Shown: positions 25,395 to 34,728 of the stretch, piece after piece
Layout: every line of letters starts with the position of its first letter
How positions within the stretch are numbered: position 1 is the first letter of the stretch
From: Flavobacterium ranwuense
GTDB lineage: Bacteria; Bacteroidota; Bacteroidia; Flavobacteriales; Flavobacteriaceae
Direction: 5' to 3'
Assembly (NCBI RefSeq): GCF_004349315.1
Contig: NZ_SMLH01000009.1
Span: forward strand, 62,001 to 126,000
DNA length: 64,000 nt
The notes under the pieces: generated by a model
What the model was told of the DNA's origin: nothing
Database searches by the model: none
What the model saw: the letters and a program-made list of their open reading frames with translations, nothing else
Program-made: the position numbers and the translations under genes

Positions 25395-26869
25395 TGAGAG
25401 AAATAAAAAAAGTTGCAATTATAGGTTCTGGGTTTTCTTCGCTTGCTGCTTCCTGCTATTTAGCACAAAGTGGTCATGATGTTAGCGTGTATGAAAAAAA
25501 TGCGACAATTGGCGGAAGAGCTCGACAATTAAAAATGGAGGGTTTTACTTTTGACATGGGACCAAGTTGGTACTGGATGCCAGATGTGTTCGATCGTTTT
25601 TTTGCTGATTTTGATAAAAAAACTTCTGATTATTACGAGTTAATAAAGTTATCACCAGCGTATCGTGTGTATTACGGAATCGATGATTTTATTACCATTG
25701 CGGATAATTTAACCGATATAATATTTGCTTTTGAAGCGATTGAAAAAGGTAGTGGAAAAATATTAAATGATTTTATGGCTGAGGCCAAAAGCAATTATGA
25801 TATTGCCATAAAGGATTTAGTATACCGTCCGGGAGTTTCTCCACTGGAGTTAATAACCGTTGAAACGGCTAAAAAAGTAGGACAGTTTTTCAGCAACATC
25901 AGTAAAGATATACGTAAGAAATTTAAAAATGAAAGGTTGATTCAAATTCTGGAATTTCCAGTTTTGTTTCTTGGTGCAAAACCATCCGATACGCCTTCGT
26001 TTTACAGTTTTATGAATTATGCCGATTTTGGTCTTGGAACCTGGCATCCAAAAACAGGAATGTTTGATGTGGTTCGTGCCATGGAAAGTTTAGCATTAGA
26101 ATTAGGAGTCAAATTCAAAACGAATTCTAATATTGAAAAGATAATTGTTGAGAATAAAACAGCTAAGGCTTTAGTTGTAAATGGCGAAACAATTGCTTCC
26201 GATTTGATTTTGAGTGGTGCCGATTACCATCATACCGAAACATTATTGGATCAAGAACATCGTGCGTATTCTGAGAAATATTGGGACAGCCGAGTTTTCG
26301 CACCTTCATCATTATTGTTTTATGTTGGTTTCAATAAAAAAATAGATAATATTTCACATCACGCATTATTTTTTGATGTCGATTTTTATCAGCATGCTAA
26401 GGATATTTATGATGAACCACAATGGCCAAAAGAACCGTTGTTTTATGCCAATTTTCCATCAGTGACAGATAAAACTGCCGCTCCCAAAGGAATGGAGTCC
26501 GGTTTTTTTTTAGTGCCTCTGGCTCCAGGAATCACTGATAATGAGGCGTTACGAGAAGAATATTTTGAAAAAATAATAGATCGTTTTGAAACGTTAACAC
26601 AGCAAAGTGTGAAAAATAATATTATATTTAAAAAATCATTTTGCAAAAACGACTTTGTATCGGAGTACAACTCTTATAAAGGAAATGCATACGGAATGGC
26701 GAATACGTTATTGCAAACCGCTTTTTTGAGACCTAAATTAAAAAGTAAAAAAGTAAAAAATTTATATTTCACAGGTCAATTGACCGTTCCGGGACCGGGT
26801 GTTCCGCCAGCATTAATTTCAGGAAAATTAGTGTCAGAATTAATTAACAAGCAATTTTCAGAGCAATAA
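25394..26869 (+). CDS. crtI: Phytoene desaturase
   Basis: The 491-residue FAD enzyme begins with the dinucleotide-binding motif IIGSGFSSLAASCYLA and EKNATIGGRARQ. It ends with the carotenoid desaturase signature (YFTGQLTVPGPGVPPAL). It introduces double bases into phytoene, giving lycopene, at the membrane. It is the first gene of the crtI-crtB-crtZ-SRPBCC-photolyase operon, with 1-base spacing to crtB. Its promoter overlaps a putative CarH operator. Confidence 0.95.
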   Translation: MREIKKVAIIGSGFSSLAASCYLAQSGHDVSVYEKNATIGGRARQLKMEGFTFDMGPSWYWMPDVFDRFFADFDKKTSDYYELIKLSPAYRVYYGIDDFITIADNLTDIIFAFEAIEKGSGKILNDFMAEAKSNYDIAIKDLVYRPGVSPLELITVETAKKVGQFFSNISKDIRKKFKNERLIQILEFPVLFLGAKPSDTPSFYSFMNYADFGLGTWHPKTGMFDVVRAMESLALELGVKFKTNSNIEKIIVENKTAKALVVNGETIASDLILSGADYHHTETLLDQEHRAYSEKYWDSRVFAPSSLLFYVGFNKKIDNISHHALFFDVDFYQHAKDIYDEPQWPKEPLFYANFPSVTDKTAAPKGMESGFFLVPLAPGITDNEALREEYFEKIIDRFETLTQQSVKNNIIFKKSFCKNDFVSEYNSYKGNAYGMANTLLQTAFLRPKLKSKKVKNLYFTGQLTVPGPGVPPALISGKLVSELINKQFSEQ

Positions 26870-26870
26870 T

Positions 26871-27710
26871 ATGAAGCAATTATTTGATGACGTATCTTTT
26901 AAATGTAGTAAGCTAGTTACAAAAAACTATAGCACCTCTTTTTCTATGGCGGTTTACATGTTGTCGCCTAGTATAAGAGATGCCATTTATAGTATTTATG
27001 GATTTGTTCGTTTTGCCGATGAAATTGTAGATTCATTTCACGGTTTTGACAAAGAAAGTTTAATCACGGAGTTTGAGGATGAGTATTACAAAGCAATCGA
27101 AAGAGGAATAAGTTTAAATCCAATCTTGAACTCTTTTCAGCAAACGGTAAAGAAATATAACATTACTGATGACTTGATTCAGGCTTTTTTGAAAAGTATG
27201 AAATTAGATTTAATCAAATCCGATTATAACAGCAAAGCTGAATATGATGAATATATTTATGGCTCTGCAGATGTGGTTGGATTGATGTGTCTAAAGGTTT
27301 TTGTTGACGGTGATAATAAACGATATGAGCAACTAAAAGACGAAGCCATGCGATTGGGTTCTGCTTTTCAGAAAGTTAATTTTTTGAGAGATTTGAAAGA
27401 TGATAATTTGGTATTGAACCGAAATTATTTCCCGGGAGTCGATTTGAATTCATTCGATGAAAAAGCTAAAACAGCAATCATCAATGAAATCGAAGAAGAT
27501 TTCAAAGTCGCCTATGAAGGAATTGTGAAATTGCCAATAGAAGCTAAGTTTGGAGTTTACACCGCCTTTGTGTACTACAAAAAACTACTAAAAAAATTAG
27601 AAAACACACCTTGCGATGAGATTGGAAATGCAAGGATTCGGGTTTCTAATTATACCAAAGCAGGTCTCTTGGCGCAATCTTTTGTAACGTATAAATTAAA
27701 ATTGGTATAA
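26871..27710 (+). CDS. crtB: Phytoene synthase
   Basis: The 279-residue enzyme condenses two geranylgeranyl diphosphates to phytoene. The first aspartate-rich motif is FADEIVDSF, and the second region is GSAFQKVNFLRDLKDDN, both for magnesium-diphosphate binding. The YGSADVVGLMCLKVF segment is also typical. Start and stop codons of crtI and crtB are almost contiguous, indicating coupled translation. The length is normal for the squalene/phytoene synthase family. Confidence 0.95.
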   Translation: MKQLFDDVSFKCSKLVTKNYSTSFSMAVYMLSPSIRDAIYSIYGFVRFADEIVDSFHGFDKESLITEFEDEYYKAIERGISLNPILNSFQQTVKKYNITDDLIQAFLKSMKLDLIKSDYNSKAEYDEYIYGSADVVGLMCLKVFVDGDNKRYEQLKDEAMRLGSAFQKVNFLRDLKDDNLVLNRNYFPGVDLNSFDEKAKTAIINEIEEDFKVAYEGIVKLPIEAKFGVYTAFVYYKKLLKKLENTPCDEIGNARIRVSNYTKAGLLAQSFVTYKLKLV

Positions 27711-27757
27711 AATAATACCAGTTTTGAAAAGTATATTTTTAATTAAATAAAAAAACA

Positions 27758-28198
27758 ATGATTTCTTTTTTAATCTTTTTGGGTGTTTTCCTTTTCATGG
27801 AATGTGTGACATGGCTTACACATAAGTACATTATGCACGGTTTGATGTGGTATTTTCATGCCGATCATCACCAACCTAAATACGCCAATGTTTTCGAACG
27901 AAATGATTTTTTCTTTCTAATTTTCGCTATACCCAGTATCTTACTTTTTTACTTTGGAGTTGAAGGCGGAATGAACTATTTGTTTTTTATTGGTCTCGGA
28001 ACCACATTTTACGGATTTTGTTATTTCATGATTCATGATGTCTTGATCCACCAACGTTTCAAGTGGTTCAAAAACACCAATAACAAGTATTTGATTGGAT
28101 TACGCAAAGCACACAAAGTACATCACAAACATTTGGGTAAGGAACAAGGAGAGTGTTTCGGAATGCTATTCGTGCCTTTTAAGTACTATAAAATTTAA
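27758..28198 (+). CDS. crtZ: Beta-carotene hydroxylase
   Basis: The 146-residue membrane protein has the four histidine clusters of the fatty-acid-hydroxylase/CrtZ family: HKYIMH, HADHH, HDVLIHQ and HKVHHKH. These bind a di-iron centre for hydroxylation of the beta rings, giving zeaxanthin. Membrane segments are at about 1-15, 45-60 and 67-85. A lycopene cyclase, needed between CrtI and CrtZ, is not in this cluster and must be encoded elsewhere. Confidence 0.93.
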   Translation: MISFLIFLGVFLFMECVTWLTHKYIMHGLMWYFHADHHQPKYANVFERNDFFFLIFAIPSILLFYFGVEGGMNYLFFIGLGTTFYGFCYFMIHDVLIHQRFKWFKNTNNKYLIGLRKAHKVHHKHLGKEQGECFGMLFVPFKYYKI

Positions 28199-28206
28199 TT
28201 GTAAAA

Positions 28207-28668
28207 ATGAAACTCTATAAAAAAGAAAGCATTCAACATGTTAATGCAAGTTTAGAAGAATGTTGGGCTTTTTTTTCCAGTCCAAGTAATCTTCAGAAAA
28301 TTACACCGGAAACAATGGGTTTCGAAATCACAGATTTCGATAATAAATCCATGTACGCAGGGCAAATAATACAATACAAAGTATCACCACTTTTAGGATT
28401 AAAATTGCCTTGGGTTACTGAAATTACATTTGTAAAAGAGAATAGTTATTTTATCGACGAACAACGTTTTGGCCCTTATGCATTGTGGCATCACAAACAT
28501 TTTTTTGAAGCCACTGAAAACGGAGTAAAAATGACTGATTTGGTTCATTATGCGCTGCCTTTGGGTTTCATTGGTCGCATTATGAACACACTTATCGTAA
28601 AAAATAAATTGAAAGCCATTTTTGATCACAGACGTGTTATGGTAGATCAAATGTTTAATTCAAAATAA
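28207..28668 (+). CDS. SRPBCC family protein
   Basis: The 153-residue protein belongs to the START-like helix-grip fold (SASLEECWAFFSSPSNL-type opening: VNASLEECWAFFSSP; FEATENGVKMTDLVHYALP; GRIMNTLIVKNKLKAIFDHR). Such proteins bind hydrophobic ligands. Its last base overlaps the ATG of the photolyase gene. Genes of this group recur beside carotenoid and photolyase genes in flavobacteria. A role in binding a carotenoid or chromophore is possible but unproven. Confidence 0.85.
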   Translation: MKLYKKESIQHVNASLEECWAFFSSPSNLQKITPETMGFEITDFDNKSMYAGQIIQYKVSPLLGLKLPWVTEITFVKENSYFIDEQRFGPYALWHHKHFFEATENGVKMTDLVHYALPLGFIGRIMNTLIVKNKLKAIFDHRRVMVDQMFNSK

Positions 28669-29963
28669 TGGTGAAACAAGAAGTATCTTTTTTTTGGTTC
28701 AGACGCGATTTGCGTTTAGAAGATAACGTTGGATTATTTCAAGCTTTGAAGTCTAAATATCCAGTGATTCCGTTGTTTATTTTTGATGATTCCATTTTAG
28801 ACAGTTTACCAAAAAATGATGCTCGAGTAGGTTTCATCCACGAATCACTTTCAAAAATAAATCAACAATTACAGGAAACAGGAAGTTCTGTTTTGGTAAA
28901 AAAAGGAAAAACTATTGACGTTTGGCAATCGCTGATTCAAGAATTCGATGCCAAAGAAGTTTTCTTCAACAAAGATTACGAACCGTACGCCATACAACGT
29001 GACACCATTATTTGTGAAATTTTGGAAGCCAACAATACCATTTCTTATTCTTTTAAAGACCAAGTAATTTTTGAAGAAAAAGAAATCATAAAGGCTGATG
29101 GATTGCCGTACACGGTTTACACTCCTTTTAAAAATAAATGGTTAGAAAAATACAAATCAATGGCTCCGGTTCCAGAATATGATGCCACGGATATGTTTTC
29201 TAATTTCCATAAAAATAGTTTTACTTTTCCAACATTAGAACAAATAGGTTTCGAAGAAAGTCCAATAAAAGTAAAGCCGCACAATTTAAAATTCATTGCA
29301 AATTATCACGATATAAGGGATTTTCCAGCCTTGGACAAAACCTCATATCTTTCGCCACATCTGCGTTTTGGAACCGTAAGCGTTAGGAAATTAGTCAATT
29401 GGGCATTTCATAAAAATGATGTCTTTTTGAGTGAATTGATTTGGAGAGAATTCTTCATGCAAATTTTATTCAGTTTCCCAAAAGTCGTAACACAAAACTT
29501 CAAATCAGCGTATGATGGGATTCAGTGGCGTAATAACGATGATGATTTCAAACGTTGGTGTTCGGGAACTACCGGATATCCAATGGTTGATGCCGGAATG
29601 CGTCAGCTCAATGAAACCGGATACATGCACAACAGAGTCCGAATGGTCGTGGCGAGTTTTCTCTGCAAGCATTTATTGATTCAGTGGCAATGGGGTGAAG
29701 CTTATTTTGCTCAAAAATTACTGGATTATGAATTGTCTGCCAATGTAGGAAACTGGCAATGGGCGGCAGGAACCGGTTGTGACGCCGCTCCTTATTTTCG
29801 TGTTTTCAATCCGGAAATACAACAGAAAAAATTTGACGAAAAAGGAAGCTACATCCGAAAATGGATTCCAGAATTTGATTTAGGTTATGGAAAACCAATG
29901 GTAGAACATGCTATGGCTAGAGACAGAGCGATTGCGACTTACAAAGCCGGAATTTTAAAATAA
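28668..29963 (+). CDS. phr: Deoxyribodipyrimidine photolyase, class I type
   Basis: The 431-residue protein has an antenna domain (VSFFWFRRDLRLEDNVGL at the start) and the FAD domain with WCSGTTGYPMVDAGMRQLNETGYMHNR-like text and the NVGNWQWAAGTGCDAAPYFR segment. These residues contact FAD and the cyclobutane dimer. It repairs UV-induced pyrimidine dimers with blue light. It closes the carotenoid operon (TAATG overlap with the SRPBCC gene) and is followed by a strong terminator. Specificity for CPD rather than (6-4) products is inferred from the motifs. Confidence 0.93.
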   Translation: MVKQEVSFFWFRRDLRLEDNVGLFQALKSKYPVIPLFIFDDSILDSLPKNDARVGFIHESLSKINQQLQETGSSVLVKKGKTIDVWQSLIQEFDAKEVFFNKDYEPYAIQRDTIICEILEANNTISYSFKDQVIFEEKEIIKADGLPYTVYTPFKNKWLEKYKSMAPVPEYDATDMFSNFHKNSFTFPTLEQIGFEESPIKVKPHNLKFIANYHDIRDFPALDKTSYLSPHLRFGTVSVRKLVNWAFHKNDVFLSELIWREFFMQILFSFPKVVTQNFKSAYDGIQWRNNDDDFKRWCSGTTGYPMVDAGMRQLNETGYMHNRVRMVVASFLCKHLLIQWQWGEAYFAQKLLDYELSANVGNWQWAAGTGCDAAPYFRVFNPEIQQKKFDEKGSYIRKWIPEFDLGYGKPMVEHAMARDRAIATYKAGILK

Positions 29964-29967
29964 AAAG

Positions 29968-30010
29968 ATAAAGATTGAACGGATTCATAATTCGTTCAAT
30001 CTTTATTTTC
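29968..30010. terminator. Bidirectional terminator between the two light-response operons
   Basis: AAAGATTGAACG (29970-29981) and CGTTCAATCTTT (29993-30004) form a 12-bp perfect stem with an 11-base loop. T runs lie on both sides, between the convergent crt-phr and tetR-folE-SDR operons. Confidence 0.88.
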
Positions 30011-30046
30011 CTTTTTCAAGCAGGTATAGAAAAGGATATTTGTTTA

Positions 30047-31465
30047 CTAACGGATCAATTTCTTCAGCATTCCCTCGAAAATAAATCCATGAAATGGCAA
30101 AACGGAATACCAGTATAATTTTCCCCAAATTCCTCTTGGTCTGAATGTTGCGGATTGGTACAAAGTATTTCCTATTATTTTGAATTCTAACCAAGCTTCA
30201 CCTGGTAATTTCATTTCGGCAAATAAAATTAACTTTCCCTCTTCTTTATTGGCATACAAAACACGCCAAAAATCTAAGGCATCACCGGAATGAATGTCAT
30301 GTCGGTTCGTTCTTCCTCTTCGGGAACCCACGCCACCGTATAATTTGTCTATAAAACCTCGTAAATTCCAAAGCCAATCGCCATAATACCAACCCGAATC
30401 ACCACCAATGGACCAAACTCTGCTGATGGTAAAATCGCGGTCTATGATTTCCATTTTACGGCGGTCGATGTAGCAATCCTTTTTTGGAACTTTCAAATAC
30501 TCCGACATATTGCTGCTAAAACGCCCGCTGATTAAGGAATCTTTCCAGCTCGAAGCTACTTTGTCTTCGTCTACTTTTATCAAAGCACGGGAAAGCGCTT
30601 GTTTGTAGGTCATAGGAGAAACATTCAATAAAGCATTGATTCTGTTATCACTGCAAACCACTTCGACTTTCATACTGCTAACCAATGCTGATGCGAGTCT
30701 ATACGATGTTGAGGTTACAAAATACAACCAATACGAGGATAATTTTGGAGTCATTATTGGGACAGTAAAAATCCATCGCTTTAGTTTTTTTGCTTCTGCA
30801 AAACCCAAAAGCATTTCTTTGTACGTTAAAATATCCGGTCCGCCAATGTCAAAACTCTGATTGTAGGTAAGCGGATTTAATAAGGATTTGGATAAAAAAT
30901 CAAGTACATCTGGAATTGCAATCGGCTGGCATTTTGTGTTGAGCCATTTTGGAGTTATCATAATGGGCAATTTATTCACTAAATCCCGAATGATTTCGAA
31001 CGAAGCACTTCCAGAACCCACAATAATTCCAGCTCGTAAAGTTGTCGTGGCAAACGTTCCAATATTTAAAATTTCTTCTACTTTTTTCCTGGATGATAAA
31101 TGTTTCGAAAGGGATTTGTCATTTACGATTCCGCTCAAATAAATAACTTGTTTTGCTTCGGTTTCATTCAATCGTTGCACAAAATTCAGTGCTGACACGC
31201 TTTCTAATTCATCAAAATTATTAGCAGATCCTGACATGGAATGAATCAGATAATAAGCAGCATCAATAGCATCTGGAATGGCTGTCAATGTTTCTTGTTT
31301 GAGAAAATCGATCTCAATTACGGTAACACTTTTTTGAAATTCTATTGGACAATAAAACCTGTTTTTATCTCTTACACAACAGATTATTTCATGTCCTTGT
31401 GCCACCAACAAAGGCAAAAGTCGCTTCCCGATATAACCTGTTGCACCTGTTAAGAGAATTTTCAT
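30047..31465 (-). CDS. SDR family oxidoreductase with DUF2867 domain
   Basis: The 472-residue protein has an N-terminal NAD(P)-binding fold (LLTGATGYIGKRLLPLL, about 1-300) of the atypical SDR type. The C-terminal DUF2867 domain (about 320-465) has GGDSGWYYGDWLWNLRG, VGSRRGR and the FRPRGIWGKLYWYSVLPFH segment. The substrate is unknown. It is the last gene of the photolyase-containing minus-strand operon. Relatives are often found next to photolyase genes in bacteria, which suggests a part in the light response. Confidence 0.88.
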   Translation of the reverse strand: MKILLTGATGYIGKRLLPLLVAQGHEIICCVRDKNRFYCPIEFQKSVTVIEIDFLKQETLTAIPDAIDAAYYLIHSMSGSANNFDELESVSALNFVQRLNETEAKQVIYLSGIVNDKSLSKHLSSRKKVEEILNIGTFATTTLRAGIIVGSGSASFEIIRDLVNKLPIMITPKWLNTKCQPIAIPDVLDFLSKSLLNPLTYNQSFDIGGPDILTYKEMLLGFAEAKKLKRWIFTVPIMTPKLSSYWLYFVTSTSYRLASALVSSMKVEVVCSDNRINALLNVSPMTYKQALSRALIKVDEDKVASSWKDSLISGRFSSNMSEYLKVPKKDCYIDRRKMEIIDRDFTISRVWSIGGDSGWYYGDWLWNLRGFIDKLYGGVGSRRGRTNRHDIHSGDALDFWRVLYANKEEGKLILFAEMKLPGEAWLEFKIIGNTLYQSATFRPRGIWGKLYWYSVLPFHGFIFEGMLKKLIR

Positions 31466-31530
31466 GATTTTGTGTTTTTTTGCCGTTAAGGCACTAATTT
31501 TATAATTTAAAAATCGTGATGTTATTAAAA

Positions 31531-32142
31531 TTAACTCAGTTTATTAGAAACCAAACTAATAAATTCTTTTCTGGTTTTGTCTTTTTCGAAAGCACCGGTG
31601 AAAGATGATGTTGTGGTAACTGAGTTTTGTTTTTGAATGCCTCGCATTTGCATGCACATGTGTTGGGCTTCAATAACAACGGCTACACCAAGTGGATTCA
31701 AAGCGTCCTGAATACAGTTTTTAATCTGGTCTGTCAATCGTTCCTGAACTTGCATTCTTCTGGCAAAAGCATCCACGACTCTTGGGATTTTACTTAAACC
31801 TACAATTTTACCATTTGGAATATAAGCGACATGTGCTTTTCCAAAAAACGGCAACATATGGTGTTCACACATAGAGTAAACTTCGATGTCTTTTACCACA
31901 ATCATTTGTTGATGGTCTTCGATAAACATCGCTGATTTTAGTATTTCCAAAGGATCTAATCCGTAACCATGAGTTAGATATTGCATTGCTTTTGCAACAC
32001 GTTCAGGTGTTTTTTCAAGACCTTCACGAGTAACATCTTCTCCTAAATTTTCAATTATTACTCTATAATTATCAGCTAAAGCTTCCGTTATTTCAGTATC
32101 GTATTGTTCGATTTTTTCGTAACTTTTCATTTCTTTTATCAT
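31531..32142 (-). CDS. folE: GTP cyclohydrolase I
   Basis: The 203-residue enzyme makes dihydroneopterin triphosphate from GTP. Zinc ligands are visible: Cys92 and His95 in MCEHHMLPF and Cys163 in QHMCMQMRG. The start is either MIKEMKS or the internal MKSYEKIEQ four residues later. Its place among photolyase genes is telling: the pathway leads to folates and pterins that serve as photolyase antenna chromophores. It could be a dedicated extra copy; whether another folE exists elsewhere cannot be seen here. Confidence 0.95.
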   Translation of the reverse strand: MIKEMKSYEKIEQYDTEITEALADNYRVIIENLGEDVTREGLEKTPERVAKAMQYLTHGYGLDPLEILKSAMFIEDHQQMIVVKDIEVYSMCEHHMLPFFGKAHVAYIPNGKIVGLSKIPRVVDAFARRMQVQERLTDQIKNCIQDALNPLGVAVVIEAQHMCMQMRGIQKQNSVTTTSSFTGAFEKDKTRKEFISLVSNKLS

Positions 32143-32183
32143 GGTATGCTGTCTTTCAATATTAAGTTTGGCTAATTATTTTT

Positions 32184-32867
32184 TTAGATTTTAAAAGTCA
32201 CTATTCCGTAATCCATTTCGAATATCTGACCTGAGATTGATTTCGTATTTTCAGAAATCAGGAAGTTTGCCATATTGGCCACTTCTTCCGGTTTCAAATA
32301 ACCTTTCATCGGGTGGCGTTCCACCATATTTTCTTTCATTCGATCATTTCTTAAAATACCTGCCGAAAGTGATGTTTCGGTAATCGTGGGAGCAATGGCA
32401 TTGATGCGTACTACCGAAGCCAATTCTGCTCCCAGCGATTTCACTAATCCTTCAATTCCTGCTTTTGCGGTAGCAATACTAGCATGAAACGGCATTCCTA
32501 ATTTTGCGGCTACGGTGCTAAACAAAACAATCGATGGATTAGTTCCCTTTTTTAAAACAGGTAAATATTTCTGAATGGCTTTTACTGCGCCAATTACATT
32601 AATTTCAAAATCATTTCTAAAATCATCGATACTAAGACTTCCTATTGGTTTCAAATTGATGGAACCCGGACAGTAAATCAAGGTGTCAATAGTTTCTATT
32701 TCCGGAAGTGCATCCTGCAAAACATCTGCAGAAAAGTGTTTCAGATTGGGATGTGTGATATCTGGCGCGTTTCTACTAATGTTGTACACCATGTTTGTTT
32801 CTAATTGTTGCAACAAAATTGCACTACCAATTCCCTTACTACCACCAATGATTACTATGTTTTTCAT
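32184..32867 (-). CDS. SDR-like protein lacking the catalytic tyrosine
   Basis: The 227-residue protein has the classical Rossmann motif GGSKGIG (about 8-14). The active-site region reads FSTVAAKLGMPFHASIATAKAG: Ser117 and Lys135 are in place, but the Tyr of YxxxK is replaced by Ile131. Ordinary SDR chemistry is therefore unlikely unless another residue substitutes. Similar SDRs accompany folE and photolyase genes in other bacteria. It lies 41 bases upstream of folE in the same operon. Confidence 0.87.
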   Translation of the reverse strand: MKNIVIIGGSKGIGSAILLQQLETNMVYNISRNAPDITHPNLKHFSADVLQDALPEIETIDTLIYCPGSINLKPIGSLSIDDFRNDFEINVIGAVKAIQKYLPVLKKGTNPSIVLFSTVAAKLGMPFHASIATAKAGIEGLVKSLGAELASVVRINAIAPTITETSLSAGILRNDRMKENMVERHPMKGYLKPEEVANMANFLISENTKSISGQIFEMDYGIVTFKI

Positions 32868-32917
32868 TTTATATATATTGTTGTTTTAACAGATTACTGT
32901 TCACTGAACACTAATTT

Positions 32918-33202
32918 TTATCGTTTGGAAATTTTGTTATTATTAATTTGTCTTTGCATGGTACATTTAAAACGTCCTTCCTTAAAATCCCTTAATTTTT
33001 CATGTTTTGTTTTACGGCCTTGCACTCTTTCGCGCCACATTCTAAAACTCGAAGGTTTCATTTCGATGCGCATCAAGTCGATTACTTCTTGTTCTTTTAA
33101 TCCAAATTGCATTAAAATCGCATCAAATGTGGTTCGGTCTTCCCAAGCCATTTCTATGATTCGGTCTTTGTCTAAATCAGTAAGTTCTTTTTTTATAGTC
33201 AC
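32918..33202 (-). CDS. TIGR03643 family protein
   Basis: The 94-residue protein has DKDRIIEMAWEDRTTFDAI and the FRMWRERVQGRKTKH segment that define TIGR03643. The helical, basic character suggests a helix-turn-helix-like fold. The family is known for its association with photolyase/cryptochrome genes and has no proven function. Nucleic-acid binding is plausible from charge alone. It sits between the SDR gene and the second photolyase-like gene. Confidence 0.85.
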   Translation of the reverse strand: MTIKKELTDLDKDRIIEMAWEDRTTFDAILMQFGLKEQEVIDLMRIEMKPSSFRMWRERVQGRKTKHEKLRDFKEGRFKCTMQRQINNNKISKR

Positions 33203-33236
33203 GATATTTTATTTAATTCAAATTGCTATTGAAAAA

Positions 33237-34721
33237 TTATTCGCTGTCGCCAATATCAGCCATAGTGTGTAACTTTAATATGCGGGAACTTTCCTCTTTT
33301 ACCAATGGATTTTTCTTCATTTTCCATAAAAAATCACTGGCAAATTTTCTCGTCCGTTCCATATTTACAATTGGTTTCGGATAACTGATGCCTATTTCGA
33401 AATCATTAAATTTCTGGTCTAAATAGGTCATTTTATACGGTTCATGTACAAATCCTCGTGGCAAATTGCGCAATTCCGGAACCCATTTTTTTATAAATTC
33501 ACCATCAGGATCGTGTTCGTAACTGTTCTTTATTGGATTATATATACGTAACATATTGATTCCGGTTTCACCAGCCTGCATTTGCAACTGCGGAAAATGA
33601 ATTCCGGGTTCAAAATCCAAGAACATTTGTGATAAATGTTGTGTAGCTTCTTGCCAAGGTTGCCATAGATTATGTGTAAAAAACGATACTAACATGGCAC
33701 GCATTCTAAAGTTCAAATAACCGGTTTCATTCAAGCACCGCATAGATGCATCGATTAATGGAAATCCCGTTTTTCCTGTTTTCCAAACTTCAATATAATT
33801 TTCATTGACTTTCTTTTTTAACGAATGGAAGCCTTTATTGACACTTTCAAACTCCATGACTTCTTCCATTTCAAATTTTTGAATGAAATGTGCCTGCCAA
33901 GTCAGTCTGGATATAAAAGAGTCAATTTGCTTTTTATGGCTGCACGTCAATCTGAACGATGCTGCTTTTTGCAAAACTTGCCTGGATGATATATTTCCCC
34001 AAGCAATGTATGGGGATAATCTGCTGCAACTTTTTCGAGCCAATAAAGGTTTTGAAATATGGGAATTATAATTGTGATAGCGCTCGTCAAAGAAGTTTTG
34101 TAAATATTTACCAGCCATTGTGCTGCCTCCTTTTTGAAAAACAGTATCCGGAATGGTTTCTAAATTTGTCTTTTCTAATGCTTTTTCGAGTTCTGTTATT
34201 GCTTCCGTATCGAGGAAATTTTCTGCTTTCGAATCAAAAATAAATTGGAGTTCATTCATGTATTTTTCCCACTTTGAAATCCAGTTTGTTCTGTTTCTCA
34301 ACGCTCTAAAAATTCCGTTATTGGTGTTTTCAACCCAATTGATTTGATTGTTTTTACAAAAACGTTTAAAGGTTTTGTCTCTTTCGTACGTGATTTTTAA
34401 TCCCGTTTCCTGATGCGAAAAAACCAAATCTATTTTATATATTTCTTGTATAGTATTGAAAACGGGAAGCACCTCTGAGGACACCGCTAAAACATGTGTG
34501 TTCGATTTTTCCAGTTGTTTGTTGATGTCTAAAAGCGATTGCTTGATGAAATTCCAATGTCTCGGACTGTAATGCGAATCGTTTTCTAAAGATTTTTCGA
34601 ATACATAAAGCAACAAAGTAGGTGTATCAGTTTGTGTAGCATTAAAAATCGCTTCGTTATCCTGTAAACGAAGGTCCCTTTTAAACCAAACTACATTGAT
34701 ATGTTTCTTGTTTGTATTCAT
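33237..34721 (-). CDS. Cryptochrome/photolyase family protein, divergent class
   Basis: The 494-residue protein has the antenna domain start INVVWFKRDLRLQDNEAIF and an FAD-binding domain with WKTGKTGFPLIDASMRCLNETGYLNFRMR-type text. In place of the usual NWQW-GT motif it has FPQLQMQAGETGINMLRIYNP, and the tail is about 60 residues longer than in class I enzymes. These features mark a distinct bacterial subclass, so repair activity and lesion type cannot be assumed. It lies 7 bases downstream of the cry-DASH gene. Confidence 0.88.
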   Translation of the reverse strand: MNTNKKHINVVWFKRDLRLQDNEAIFNATQTDTPTLLLYVFEKSLENDSHYSPRHWNFIKQSLLDINKQLEKSNTHVLAVSSEVLPVFNTIQEIYKIDLVFSHQETGLKITYERDKTFKRFCKNNQINWVENTNNGIFRALRNRTNWISKWEKYMNELQFIFDSKAENFLDTEAITELEKALEKTNLETIPDTVFQKGGSTMAGKYLQNFFDERYHNYNSHISKPLLARKSCSRLSPYIAWGNISSRQVLQKAASFRLTCSHKKQIDSFISRLTWQAHFIQKFEMEEVMEFESVNKGFHSLKKKVNENYIEVWKTGKTGFPLIDASMRCLNETGYLNFRMRAMLVSFFTHNLWQPWQEATQHLSQMFLDFEPGIHFPQLQMQAGETGINMLRIYNPIKNSYEHDPDGEFIKKWVPELRNLPRGFVHEPYKMTYLDQKFNDFEIGISYPKPIVNMERTRKFASDFLWKMKKNPLVKEESSRILKLHTMADIGDSE

Positions 34722-34728
34722 TTAATTT

